A DNA stretch of 64,000 nucleotides. Source: JBBTCX01 sp964494205 (GTDB lineage Bacteria > Planctomycetota > Phycisphaerae > UBA1845). The position numbers were made by a program, and so were the translations under genes. Under the pieces are notes generated by a model. That model was not told the DNA's origin, ran no database searches, and was given only the letters and a program-made list of their open reading frames with translations. Below, in pieces: positions 32,306 through 42,400 of the stretch. The stretch covers positions 186,001-250,000 of the forward strand of contig CAZBRD010000004.1 of NCBI GenBank assembly GCA_964494205.1, given 5' to 3'. Position 1 is the stretch's first letter, and the number at the start of each line of letters is the position of its first letter.

Positions 32306-34423
32306 TTATTCGGACGCAACTGATGAAGCAGACCGAAGTTGCTTGCGACGACCGGTAAGGTAGACCCAAAGCACCGTGATGTCCGCCGGACTGATGCCGC
32401 TGATTCGCCGAGCTTGGCCAAGCGTCCGAGGAGCCACTCGGGCAAATTTCTCGCGAGCTTCGCGACGCAGTTCGGACATGATCGAATAATCAACCCAATC
32501 AGGGATCGCCATCGATTCCAGTTTCCGGAACCGCTCGACCTGCTTCGACTGGCGATCCACATATCCGCTGTACTTCGCGTCGAGCATCAAGAGTCGCAAA
32601 TCGTCAGCCGTGAAAACGATGTCAGTGTAGCCACGAAGCGAAGTTTCGATTTCAGCAGGATCAACGTCAGGCCGGCGCAGCCAGTTAGCCATCGGAACCC
32701 CGTTATGCCGGGCTTTGGCTGAAGCGTCCTTCAACGATTCGAGCCGATTCCTTTTCGACTCAAACCGCGACCAGCGATCGTCAGTCACAGTCCCGATTCG
32801 CCGCCCCAGTGGGGTCAGCCGCTGATCCGCATTGTCCGACCGGAGCAACAGGCGGTACTCCGCCCGCGAGGTAAACATCCGATACGGCTCGGTCGGCGGA
32901 TGCGTAATCAAATCGTCGATCATCACCCCGATGTACGACTCGTCGCGACCCAGCACCACCGGCTCTTCGTTCTGCAACCGACGAACCGCGTTGATACCCG
33001 CGATGATCCCCTGCCCCGCAGCCTCTTCATACCCGCTCGTGCCGTTGATCTGTCCCGCGAGAAACAGACCGCCTACCAGCTTCGTTTCAAGCGAGCCGGT
33101 CGTCTGATGAGTCGGCACGAAGTCGTATTCGACCGCGTAGCCATGCTGAATGATCCGCGCATTTTCCAACCCCGGAATCTGCCGAATGAATGAATCCTGC
33201 ACTTCCGCCGGAATCGACGTGCTGATGCCGTTGCAATAGACGCGCTCGTTATCGTACCCCTCGGGTTCTAGAAAAACCTGATGCCGCGTCTTGTCGGCAA
33301 AACGCACAACCTTGTCCTCGATGCTCGGACAATAGCGTGGCCCGGTCGATTGAATCTGGCCCGAATACATCGGCGCACGATGCAGATTCGCGCGGATCAG
33401 ATCATGCACATCCTGATTCGTCCACGTCACCCAGCAATCGATCTGCCTCTGCGAAATCCGATCGTTCATGAACGAGAACGGGACCGGCTCCGCGTCGCCC
33501 GGCTGAACCTCGCACACCGAAAAATCAATCGAATCGCGATGCACACGCGGCGGCGTGCCGGTCTTCAAACGACCCAGCCCGAACCCCATTTCCACGAGCG
33601 ACTTACTGAGCCCGACAGCGCTGGCTTCGCCGATTCGGCCACCTTCCGCCTGACACGTTCCGCAATGCATAATCGCGCGAAGGAACGTGCCCGTCGTGAT
33701 AATCACCGCACCGGCCTGAAAACGCCGACCATCGGTAAGCGTCAAACCCGTAACGCGCTTCCGCACCCCCGCCACATTACGCGCGCCGTTCTGAAACGTG
33801 CTGTCGATCTTGCCATCAGAACCGCGACCGCAAGGGAGCGGCCTTGTTTCCGCACGAGCACCATCCTCGACGGCGTACTCAATCTGCTGTGCCGAGAATC
33901 CCTTCCCGGCACCATCAGAACCGCGACCGCTAGGGAGCGGCCTTGCTTCCGCAGTGGCACCATGTTGCTGTGTCGAGAATCCTTTCTCGGCACTCTCGGC
34001 GTATTCAATCCTCTCAACCGCCCCCTCAATAACCTCAAGATTGCGACTCTGCGAAATGAGTTCCTGCACGGCCTTTGGATAAAGATCGCGATCAGCCTGC
34101 GCCCGCGGTGCCCACACAGCCGGTCCCTTACTGCGATTCAACATGCGAAACTGAATGCCCGCGATGTCCGTCGCGAGACCCATCACGCCGCCGAGCGCAT
34201 CCACCTCGCGTACCATCTGACCCTTGCCGATGCCGCCAATAGCCGGGTTGCAAGACATCCGACCAATAGCCGCGTGCTGCATGGTCACGAGCGCAGTAGA
34301 AGCCCCCATCCGCGCCGCCGCCCACGCAGCCTCCACGCCCGCATGCCCGCCGCCAATCACGATGACATCGTAAGACTTCAACAAACGGCTCCGAACGAAT
34401 TCATGCTCCACATTGGAATTCAT
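32306..34423 (-). CDS. mnmG: tRNA uridine-5-carboxymethylaminomethyl(34) synthesis enzyme, with in-frame repeat insertion
   Basis: FAD enzyme that, with MnmE, makes the cmnm5 or nm5 modification at U34 of tRNAs. The FAD loop VIGGGHAGVEAA is at residues 22-34. CNPAIGGIGKGQMVREVDALGG, GPRYCPSIEDK, the INGTSGYEEAAGQG segment and the C-terminal helical MnmE-binding domain are all present. The protein is 705 residues where ~620-630 is usual. The excess is an insertion at about residues 145-215, where the element RPLPxGRGSDG appears twice, in DNA as a 99-base tandem of a palindromic repeat. The remaining sequence looks intact, so the enzyme is probably functional. The start at 34423 fits the family. 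Confidence 0.95.
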   Translation of the reverse strand: MNSNVEHEFVRSRLLKSYDVIVIGGGHAGVEAAWAAARMGASTALVTMQHAAIGRMSCNPAIGGIGKGQMVREVDALGGVMGLATDIAGIQFRMLNRSKGPAVWAPRAQADRDLYPKAVQELISQSRNLEVIEGAVERIEYAESAEKGFSTQQHGATAEARPLPSGRGSDGAGKGFSAQQIEYAVEDGARAETRPLPCGRGSDGKIDSTFQNGARNVAGVRKRVTGLTLTDGRRFQAGAVIITTGTFLRAIMHCGTCQAEGGRIGEASAVGLSKSLVEMGFGLGRLKTGTPPRVHRDSIDFSVCEVQPGDAEPVPFSFMNDRISQRQIDCWVTWTNQDVHDLIRANLHRAPMYSGQIQSTGPRYCPSIEDKVVRFADKTRHQVFLEPEGYDNERVYCNGISTSIPAEVQDSFIRQIPGLENARIIQHGYAVEYDFVPTHQTTGSLETKLVGGLFLAGQINGTSGYEEAAGQGIIAGINAVRRLQNEEPVVLGRDESYIGVMIDDLITHPPTEPYRMFTSRAEYRLLLRSDNADQRLTPLGRRIGTVTDDRWSRFESKRNRLESLKDASAKARHNGVPMANWLRRPDVDPAEIETSLRGYTDIVFTADDLRLLMLDAKYSGYVDRQSKQVERFRKLESMAIPDWVDYSIMSELRREAREKFARVAPRTLGQARRISGISPADITVLWVYLTGRRKQLRSASSVASE
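33813..33953. repeat. Two in-frame copies of a palindromic repeat inside mnmG
   Basis: Copies at 33813-33853 and 33912-33952 share CAGAACCGCGACCGC and GGGAGCGGCCTTG with few differences and lie 99 bases apart. Flanking sequence is also partly duplicated (AGAATCC, CTCGGCGTA). They encode the two RPLPxGRGSDG motifs. Confidence 0.85.
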
Positions 34424-34516
34424 TTGAGCAGAACGTGCCAGTAGCGGTCAAGGAGGTGCTGTAGTTGATGCACGAAACGAGCAAGAGTTGGATGGATGCT
34501 CCGCACCCACCTTTTC

Positions 34517-36208
34517 TCAAGGCCCCGGCACTGCAAACGCTCGTTGCACAAACGCGAAGTCGGCCAGGTCGGCGTCGCCATCGGGTTCGATGTCGAAAAG
34601 ACCGCAGCATGGGGTGGCGAATTCCACATCCGGCGCGGTGCGGCATTGAGTGTAGGCGAAGTAGTCATCTAGCGCGGTCAATCGATCGCCATTGAAGTCG
34701 CCGCGATACTCGCATTCGTCGGGCACGTCGTTTTCGTTGCAATCGAGACTCACGCCGTCAGCGATATCATTTTCGTCGGGGATTTCATTCCCATTGCAGT
34801 CATACGGGCCGATGCGCAGGTAATACACGTCGTGTTCGCCGTTAAATGTCGCAGCGTATGCGACGTTCGCTCCAAGATTGTCCGACCACATGTGATAGTA
34901 GTCGCCAAGCTTGGGGTTTGTGACTGGTCCGCCGAGCCAACTATCGAACATGGGACTGACCTGAATGTTGGGTGACCATGTGAGGCCGGCGTCGATCGAA
35001 TACGAGTAATACAACTCGCACAGGTTTATCTGTTCAGAATGCCGCGTGTCATTCCACACAACATCGATGCGGCCGTTCGGCGCTACCGACATCATGGTAA
35101 ACCACTGGTAGTGGCGAGGGTGATCGGGATCATCGTTGACGCGAAAAGGTGCACTCCAAGTTACGCCCCGGTCCGTGCTCCGGACGAAATAGACATTAGA
35201 GGGATCAAGTTGAGGTAAGTCCCTAAGGCATAATGAGAACAATGAGTACACAGTAGGTGAATCATCAGCGGGATCGTAGGCAATCCATGCTTGCCAATTA
35301 AGCCCGCCACCAGTATTTCCTCCTGAGCCGTCATCATAAACGCTCGGGTCGTAAATGGTCGATACGAAGTCGATTGTCGGAACGACAGATGCATCCCAAG
35401 CGTTTGAAGACCGTGCAACCCTGCCGTTATCGCCGACAAAATAAACGGTTCCGTTGGCCCCTACAGTTATTGTGCCAGCTAGGCTAACGGTTGGATGAGA
35501 AGCGACGGGGGGTGATGTTGTGATTCCGCCATCAGTTGAGCGGCGAAAGGCGCCATAGACCAGGAAATAGAGAAATCCGTCGCTGACCCCACCTGTTCGA
35601 TCTACTGTGAACCACGGTTTGTCCCCATACCACGAAACGGTATGGGTCGGCCAAGATATCCCGCCATCTTGGGAATGGAAAAGATAGAAATTTAGACCGT
35701 CGTGTAGGCGTACGCTCAGGTAATAGAAGCGCCCTGAACTGTCAAAGCCAAGAACAGGATCACTCGCCCCTTGGTTAGGGCCTAGGACTCCCGGAAAAGT
35801 CCAAGTCCTTCCGGCGTCATGACTATAGCCCCAGCCCGCCTGTCGGAAATCGGATTGAACGGTGTCAAACTGCCGCCACCCGATGGCCATGCGCCTCGGA
35901 TTCGTCGGATCAATTGCGATCGACGGTTCATTAGCCGCATCACCCGGAATGTTGCAGCCGAACTCATCGACGTTGACTTGCACGCTCTTGTACGGCCCCA
36001 GCACCACCGGCTCACACCGCACCTGCACACCCGGCGGAATCTCCCCCGATCGCGGCATCCACGGATCGCTCGGCGCTTCTTCGTGCGCAACCTCGCCCCC
36101 AAGCTCAACCGGCCCCGACCACGCGCGGTTTCCGTCCAAGAAACCCACCACAATCAATGCAAGAACCAACCACACCCCTGCCGATCGGTTTGAACGGACC
36201 CAGCGCAT
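34517..36208 (-). CDS. Exported sialidase-like BNR-repeat protein with dockerin-like C-terminus
   Basis: About 563 residues. A signal peptide (VWLVLALIVVGFLDGNRAWS) precedes a ~400-residue beta-propeller-like region with Asp-box/BNR repeats (SHDAGRTWTF, SQDGGISWP, STDRGVTWS, SIDAGLTWS). The end has calcium-binding loops (DCNGNEIPDENDIADG, DCNENDVPDEC) and a dockerin-like pair (GDFNGDRLTALDDY ... DIEPDGDADLADF). It is a secreted or surface protein; sialidase activity is not implied by BNR repeats alone, and I do not see the catalytic Arg triad clearly. The ATG at 36208 has a perfect GGAGG 6 bases upstream. No IPTL tail. Confidence 0.87.
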   Translation of the reverse strand: MRWVRSNRSAGVWLVLALIVVGFLDGNRAWSGPVELGGEVAHEEAPSDPWMPRSGEIPPGVQVRCEPVVLGPYKSVQVNVDEFGCNIPGDAANEPSIAIDPTNPRRMAIGWRQFDTVQSDFRQAGWGYSHDAGRTWTFPGVLGPNQGASDPVLGFDSSGRFYYLSVRLHDGLNFYLFHSQDGGISWPTHTVSWYGDKPWFTVDRTGGVSDGFLYFLVYGAFRRSTDGGITTSPPVASHPTVSLAGTITVGANGTVYFVGDNGRVARSSNAWDASVVPTIDFVSTIYDPSVYDDGSGGNTGGGLNWQAWIAYDPADDSPTVYSLFSLCLRDLPQLDPSNVYFVRSTDRGVTWSAPFRVNDDPDHPRHYQWFTMMSVAPNGRIDVVWNDTRHSEQINLCELYYSYSIDAGLTWSPNIQVSPMFDSWLGGPVTNPKLGDYYHMWSDNLGANVAYAATFNGEHDVYYLRIGPYDCNGNEIPDENDIADGVSLDCNENDVPDECEYRGDFNGDRLTALDDYFAYTQCRTAPDVEFATPCCGLFDIEPDGDADLADFAFVQRAFAVPGP

Positions 36209-36295
36209 ACAGCACCTCCGCCCATTCACCAGCAAGATCGAGACCACAAAGCCCCGCCACAGACCATCCAAACAATCTTTCTCCCCACCTATGCG

Positions 36296-36330
36296 CCTTG
36301 GCGTCTTTGCGCGAGACCACGAGTTCAAGA
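36296..36330. repeat. Repeat of the CTTTGCG heptamer family
   Basis: CTTGGCGTCTTTGCGCGAGA with a 7-base rhythm. It resembles the heptamer-type repeat at 46649-46673 in composition, and would encode SRKDAK-like residues if translated. Confidence 0.4.
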
Positions 36331-36636
36331 TGTAGGGTGCTCTGCAATCACCTGCTTATTTGTCCGCAATCCTCACCGATCACCTGTGTTGTTATTGGGT
36401 GGCAATGAGTTTCACTTTGCAACATCAAAACCACCATCTCCATCGTTGCGATACGCGCCCCACACCGCCTCGGAAAATCCCTTTTGCGCGAAAAAAGAAT
36501 TCTTCTACGAAATTCTTGATTTCCAGCGTCCCAGCCAACGAATTCGCTTGCGCCGCGCAAAACCGCGAACAAAAAACCCGATTTTCGGCGTCAAAATCAA
36601 GCATACGAAAACGCACGAAGATCCGCGCAGAAAAAA

Positions 36637-36661
36637 GGTGGGTTCGGAGAACCCACCCTAC
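36637..36661. repeat. Palindromic repeat (GGTGGGTTC..GAACCCACC)
   Basis: AGGTGGGTTCGGAGAACCCA and the following bases form a perfect 9-bp inverted repeat with a 3-base loop, ending CCCTAC like the copies at 39355-39416 and 881-901. Confidence 0.6.
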
Positions 36662-36721
36662 AACTGCGCCTTACATGAATTCATTTGCACCAGTGATGTG
36701 ACACGACCCGTATTTCGGTTT

Positions 36722-36803
36722 GGGTGGCATGGCCAAGCGCAGCGCCGCCATGTAAGCACGAATCAGACGGGTGGCACGGTCAAGCCGCAGCTTGGCCGTG
36801 GAG
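36722..36803. repeat. Pair of GGTGGCA-type hairpin repeats
   Basis: Two hairpins in a row: one around TGGCATGGCCAAGC, the second CACGGTCAAGC / GCTTGGCCGTG (36775-36800). Both start with GGGTGGCA. No coding role seen. Confidence 0.5.
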
Positions 36804-36858
36804 AGCTACAATGAACGCTTCCTCTGCAACGGCCCACCATACTGGCTGTTTCAATCGA

Positions 36859-38022
36859 TTAGAACGGTTCGAAAATCGTTCGATCTCCACCAGCCAGCGG
36901 AGCCAGCACAACCTTGCGCTCTGGGTTCACCCAGGCCGCCCGGTCGCCGATGACCGTCGTCTGGCCCGCGAGCCCATCCGCGCGGAACTCCGCCAGCACG
37001 CGAACAGAACCGTTGAGATCATAACGACGAACCTTGTATTTGTTGGCCGCATCAGGATAACGCTCGACAAATTCTTCGGTGACAAAATGTTCGTCATTCG
37101 CGCCTGCGAGAATGCCCACCACAGAATCCGCCCACACGGTCGTCGTGCCATCAACGATGTTGTAAGCCATCACGCGATCCGAATCCTCAAAGTTCGGCTC
37201 GCTCCACACGACAAAGTTGTCTGTAAGCGCCAATTGAACATCCAGAGACAATCCGACTCGAAGTCCCGGTGCGACAACGGACGTCTCGTTCGTAATCAAG
37301 TTGCGAAGCAGGAGATCGACAGTGCCGCCTTCCGATTCCGCCACGTACGCTAGGCGATCGCCGCGCAACTGAAACCGCCAGAACGAACGCGCTTCGAGTT
37401 CCGTGGCTGGCTCGAGGCCAGTGAGGTCTTCAATTCGCAGTCGCTGGCTCGCGTCATCCACGTTGATCAGCACGAACGCGAGACGACCATCGTCCATGGC
37501 GAGATCAGATGTCAGCACCTTGGTGGATTCGTCAGCGATTTCATCGTAAATAATTTCAGACTCAAGCGAATTGACATCAGCGACCACGATCTTCTGATTC
37601 ACGTTCTCCAGATTGGAGACGGAAATATATGCAATTCGCTGACCATCCGTTGCGAGGCCAAGGAACGATCCGCCGGGAATCAGCGGGCGAATCAGTTCAC
37701 GCCGACGCGACGCAAATTGGTACAAGTTGCTCGGACCGGCAAATCCAGGAATCACCACGTCAGAGGTTGCCCCCGGAAAATTGATTCGCGCATCGCCAAT
37801 ATTCGTCGTGTAATACACCCGCGCATTGTCACCGCCGACAAGCACCGGATATGGATTGCTGTTGAACGGATCGGTAACCAGATCGTCGAATGTGTTGTCG
37901 ATGTCGTCGATCAGGTTGTCGATCGGTTGAAACAGGTCCGACGGATCGACCGGCACGTTGAAGTTGCAACCGCACACAAACACAAGACCCGCAAACACAC
38001 CCAGAGAAATGAGTCCACGCAT
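36859..38022 (-). CDS. Lipoprotein with beta-propeller-like repeats, function unknown
   Basis: About 387 residues. The signal peptide MRGLISLGVFAGLVFVCGC contains a lipobox-like C at residue 17 or 19. The body repeats units of the type RVYYTTN, RIAYISV, RLAFVLI, RLAYVAE and VVWSEP, which is typical of TolB/DUF5050-like propellers that bind ligands or proteins. No enzyme motif. The ATG at 38022 has GGAGG 6 bases upstream, which decides the start. The gene stands between a repeat-rich gap and the zinc-ribbon gene; all three nearby genes share the strand. Confidence 0.82.
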   Translation of the reverse strand: MRGLISLGVFAGLVFVCGCNFNVPVDPSDLFQPIDNLIDDIDNTFDDLVTDPFNSNPYPVLVGGDNARVYYTTNIGDARINFPGATSDVVIPGFAGPSNLYQFASRRRELIRPLIPGGSFLGLATDGQRIAYISVSNLENVNQKIVVADVNSLESEIIYDEIADESTKVLTSDLAMDDGRLAFVLINVDDASQRLRIEDLTGLEPATELEARSFWRFQLRGDRLAYVAESEGGTVDLLLRNLITNETSVVAPGLRVGLSLDVQLALTDNFVVWSEPNFEDSDRVMAYNIVDGTTTVWADSVVGILAGANDEHFVTEEFVERYPDAANKYKVRRYDLNGSVRVLAEFRADGLAGQTTVIGDRAAWVNPERKVVLAPLAGGDRTIFEPF

Positions 38023-38143
38023 GATTTGCCTCCCTCGAAACGACAAGATGAAAACGTCACGTCACCAGCGCCCACCGGCATTGGGCGCGGAGATTCTACC
38101 GCGAATTGATTCTAATTCCGAAAAAGTGTCCGGAAAGGCTGAT

Positions 38144-39199
38144 TCAGCCGCCGACCGGCACGGCCGAGTTAATACTCACTGAAGAGTCCGGCTGACCGGT
38201 TGGTGGAGACTGGGTAGCCCCGGAACGCATCTGCGTCACGATCAGCAACCCCGCCACCACGAGTATCAGCAACATCACGGCGATCCACGTCGCGCGGATG
38301 CCGAAGACTTGCGGTTCGGTTTCGATTTCGGCTGACCGTTGGTAGTCGGGCATGTTCTGGATGGCTTGTGAAAGTTGGCGCAGTTCCGGGCTGGGCGGCG
38401 TGGCTGGTTCGATCGGCTCGTTCAGCGCCGGGTTCATCATGGCTGCGTTGAGAATGGTCGTCCCCAGTTGCGACGGCAGGACGCGAATCGAATCGCCTCG
38501 CGGGGTGATGGTCGGCGGGACTCGCGGAACGGGTTTAACTTCGGGAACGTTGAATAGAGCACTGGCACGAAGTGCGTCCTCGTCAACCTGATTCTCAATG
38601 ACCTCTTCAGATTGAATGGGAGCAATAGGTGCTGGTAAAGCAGTCACGGGGTCGCTCTTCTTCGGAACCGGTTTCGCACGAAGCTTTTCAAAACCAAGAA
38701 ATGAAAGACACGCACGACAATAAGTCTCAGCCGGTCCGACCTCGTCGTGACATTGCCAGCAACGGCCAAAGTATCGACACAGGCCCGGCGTCTCAACGGC
38801 AAAGCGCCATTGATAGTCAGTAGCAGGGCCCCGAACGATCGACATTTCAGTGAGCAGGCCGCGTTTGATCTGTCGGACGATGCGCTCAAGCGTCACACCG
38901 GGAAACGGTCGGACATGCTCCAGCACGTACCACGGTCCGGCGTGGGCGCGCATCTTCTCGATCATTTCGGGGGTGAGGTCCTGGCCGCAGTCGTCGCATT
39001 CGATATCGCCGCGACGGACGAGTTGGCCACAGGAGACGCAGGGGATGCCTTCGCCATGCCAATTCTCACGACCAAGTGGCGAGAGCGGCCCAAGGCCCCT
39101 ACGTGCAGCGATTTCCAGTGGGTGATCACCCGGCGGCCAATCGGCGGGGTTGGTCTCAGCCGTGGTTTGCAATTGTTCAGATTCAATCGGCGTGGTCAC
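38144..39199 (-). CDS. Membrane protein with two zinc ribbons and a GYF-like domain
   Basis: 351 residues. A zinc ribbon (Cys54, 57, 68, 71) is followed by a ~50-residue segment (GPWYVLEHVRPFPGVTL ... about 88-133) that looks like a GYF_2/DUF4339 domain. A second zinc ribbon (Cys147, 150, 161, 164), a long Pro-rich linker and one membrane helix (about 305-327) with a short outside tail complete it. Such proteins are cytosolic sensors or scaffolds tethered to the membrane; the role is not known. GTG start at 39199 has GGAG 8 bases upstream. Confidence 0.82.
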   Translation of the reverse strand: MTTPIESEQLQTTAETNPADWPPGDHPLEIAARRGLGPLSPLGRENWHGEGIPCVSCGQLVRRGDIECDDCGQDLTPEMIEKMRAHAGPWYVLEHVRPFPGVTLERIVRQIKRGLLTEMSIVRGPATDYQWRFAVETPGLCRYFGRCWQCHDEVGPAETYCRACLSFLGFEKLRAKPVPKKSDPVTALPAPIAPIQSEEVIENQVDEDALRASALFNVPEVKPVPRVPPTITPRGDSIRVLPSQLGTTILNAAMMNPALNEPIEPATPPSPELRQLSQAIQNMPDYQRSAEIETEPQVFGIRATWIAVMLLILVVAGLLIVTQMRSGATQSPPTGQPDSSVSINSAVPVGG

Positions 39200-39354
39200 T
39201 TAGCAAACTCCGCGATTCGACTAATTGTAGCCTTGCATTTCTTCGACAACAAACGGCCCCGAACGCAGCCGATACTACGTTTGCTAGGGTGCAATCGGAC
39301 GAATAGACTCCGCGCTGGATGTTCGAGTAGCGGACATGGCGGCACGGAAGTCGC

Positions 39355-39416
39355 GTAGGGCGGGTTACACCCGCCGCTGGGACTGAACGCGTAATGGCGG
39401 GTGAAACCCGCCCTAT
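39355..39416. repeat. Inverted pair of dispersed palindromic repeats upstream of leuS
   Basis: Two copies in opposite orientation: GTAGGGCGGGTTACACCCGC (39355-39375) and GGCGGGTGAAACCCGCCCTA (39397-39416). The second differs by one base from the core at 881-901. They sit in the leuS promoter region. Confidence 0.65.
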
Positions 39417-39432
39417 GTTGTGTTTGAGCTAA

Positions 39433-42400
39433 ATGAACGGAATGTCAACAGAACCTCAATCGCGAAAACCGGGTCGTTACGACTTCACGGCCATCGAAAC
39501 CAAGTGGCAGCAGTACTGGGATCAGCACCAGACGTTCAAGGCGTTGAACCCGGGTGAACCCGGCGCGGACACCTCGAAACCGAAGTACTACATCCTTGAT
39601 ATGTTCCCCTACCCGAGCGGAGCCGGGCTGCATGTCGGCCACCCGCTGGGGTATTGCGCGACGGACATCATGACGCGCTACAAGCGTATGCGCGGGTTCA
39701 ACGTGCTGCACCCGATGGGGTTCGATGCGTTCGGGTTGCCGGCGGAACAATACGCGATCGAGACCAACGTTCACCCGGCTGTGACCACGCGGAAGAACAT
39801 CGACAAGTATCGCCAGCAATTGAAGATGTTCGGGTTCAGCTATGACTGGAGCCGCGAGATCTCGACGTGCGAACCGGATTACTACAAGCATACGCAGTGG
39901 ATGTTCGCGCGGATGTTCGAGAGTTGGTACGACGCTGACGTGCGCTGGACCGATTCGCAAGGGCGCGCCGTGGTCGGACGCGCGCGGCCAATCCGCGAGT
40001 TGGTGGCGGAGTTGGAATCGGGACGATGGGGAGTCGATGCGAATCTCAGAGTAACGCGGGATTCAAACGCCGCCGGCCTCCGCGCGTGGTCGAGCCTGAG
40101 CAAAATTGAACAACGGCAAGTGTTGGACTCGCAGCGACTGGCGTACATCGACGAGATTCCCGTGAACTGGTGCCCGGCGCTGGGCACCGTGCTCGCGAAC
40201 GAAGAAGTCGACAACGAAGGCCGCAGCGAGCGTGGCGGACATCCGGTTTTTCGCAGGCCGCTGAAGCAATGGCTGATGCGGATCACGAAATACTCCGAGC
40301 GGTTGCTCGCAGACCTCGATCTCGTTGATTGGCCAGAGTCGATCAAACTCTCGCAACGAAATTGGATCGGCCGAAGCACGGGCGCGGAAGTGGTGTTCCC
40401 GTTGGCGGACAAGTGGAAGATCGAAGGCGGCGAATGGACTCATGTCGGGCCGGTTTCCAACCGATCTGGAACCGGTTCATCCGCCGACTCCAAGCTTTCA
40501 TATGAGAACTTCCCCGGCGCTATCCGCATCTACACGACGCGGCCCGATACGCTGTTCGGTGCGACATATGTCGTGGTCGCGCCGGAACATGAACTGGTGC
40601 AGAAGATCACGACGCCGGATCGCCAGCGCGAAGTCGAAGCGTACGTAGCCGCCGCCAAGAACCGTACCGAGCTTGATCGCACGGCTGACACCAAGGAAAA
40701 AACGGGTGTTTTCACAGGTGCGTATGCGATCAACCCGGTGAATGGCTGGAAGGTTCCTATCTGGGTCGCGGATTACGTGCTGACAGGGTATGGCACCGGT
40801 GCGATCATGGCTGTGCCAGGGTCTGACACGCGCGATTTCGAATTCGCGTCGCGATTCAATCTGCCGATCGTGGCCGTGGTCAAACCGACGAAGGAATGGA
40901 TTGAGGAACGTCTCACCGCGATGACGGCGGATATCAGCAAAACCGCACAGGCTGGTCTTGACGAACTCGCCCGCGAGTTCCCCGATCTCAAATCTGAAAT
41001 CTTAAATCGCCGCGAAAAGAGCGCGGGGTTGAGCGAGAAGACGTTGGGCATTCTGCGTGACAACGTCGGTGTCGAACGGCTCAACGGTCACTATGTCGGG
41101 CATCCGCAATCATGGGGAGCCGCGTTCACCGATGACGGCTGGGCTGTGCAATCACCGAATGAAAATGAAAAAGCGCCGATCCCCGGTGGTGTTTGCTCTT
41201 TGAACGGTCTCACGACCGCCGAAGCGAAAACGAAGATCATTGCTTGGCTCGGGAAAACCGGCGTCGGTCGCGAGGCAGTTAAGTACAAGCTACGTGATTG
41301 GCTCTTCAGTCGACAGCGTTATTGGGGTGAGCCATTCCCGATTCTGCACAGCGACGATGGCGATGTGATCGCACTTGACGATGCGGAATTGCCGCTCGAA
41401 TTGCCGGAAATGAGGGACTTCCGCCCGACCCCGATGCCGGAAAACTCCGACGCGATGCCCGAGCCTCCTCTGGGCCGGGCGAAGGAATGGGGCAAGGTGG
41501 ATCGCAACGGCAAGAAGTTCCACCGCGAAGTGAACACCATGCCGCAGTGGGCCGGTTCATGTTGGTATTACCTGCGCTTCATCGACCCGCACAACGCGGG
41601 GCTGTTCTGCGGCAAGGACGCCGAGAAATACTGGATGCCGGTCGATCTCTACGTCGGCGGGGCTGAGCACGCCGTGCTGCACTTGCTCTATGCCAGATAC
41701 TGGCACAAAGTCCTCTTCGATCTTGGCCATGTGTCGACACCAGAGCCGTTCAAACGGTTGTTCAACCAAGGCATGATTCAGGGGTTTGCGTACAAGGATT
41801 CTCGCGGCATGCTGCATAGCCCGGAGATCGTTGAGCAAAAAGGCGACGAGCAGTTCGTTCTTAAATCAACCGGCGAACCCGTCACCCGAATCATCGCCAA
41901 GATGAGCAAATCGCTTCGCAATGTCGTCAATCCCGATGAGATCATCGGCGAGTACGGAGCCGACACGTTCCGCCTCTACGAAATGTACATGGGCCCGCTC
42001 GATTCCTCGAAGCCGTGGAACACGCGCGACGTACCCGGGCTGTTCAAGCTTTGCCAGCGAATCTGGCGACTCGTCGTTGATGAACACACGGGCGAAATTT
42101 CGACTGCGTTGACTTCGAACGCGCCCGATGAGGCCACCCTGCGCGTGCTGCACAAGACGATCAAGAGAGTGACCGAGGAAATCGAACAGCTCAAGCTCAA
42201 CACAGCCATCGCGGCGTTTTTCGATTTCGTGAACGAAATGACGCCGCGCACCGATCGACCGCGATCGGTCATCGAATCATTCGTGCTGCTGCTTGCTCCG
42301 TTCACGCCGCACCTCGCGGAAGAATTGTGGAGCAAACTCGGCCACGCGAAGTCGCTGGCCTATGAACCGTGGCCAAAGTTCGACGTGGCGCTCGCCCGCG

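Larger units (their letters stand above)
36209..36858. other. 650-base intergenic region rich in short repeats
   Basis: Between two minus-strand genes. It holds three dispersed-repeat-like elements (36296-36330, 36637-36661, 36722-36803) and no gene. The upstream promoter of the BNR protein gene must lie here. Confidence 0.5.

Noticed and set aside
33281..34444. 387-codon open frame on the plus strand
   Set aside because: It is antisense to mnmG, is rich in Arg/His as expected from the reverse of a GC-rich gene, and has no ribosome site.
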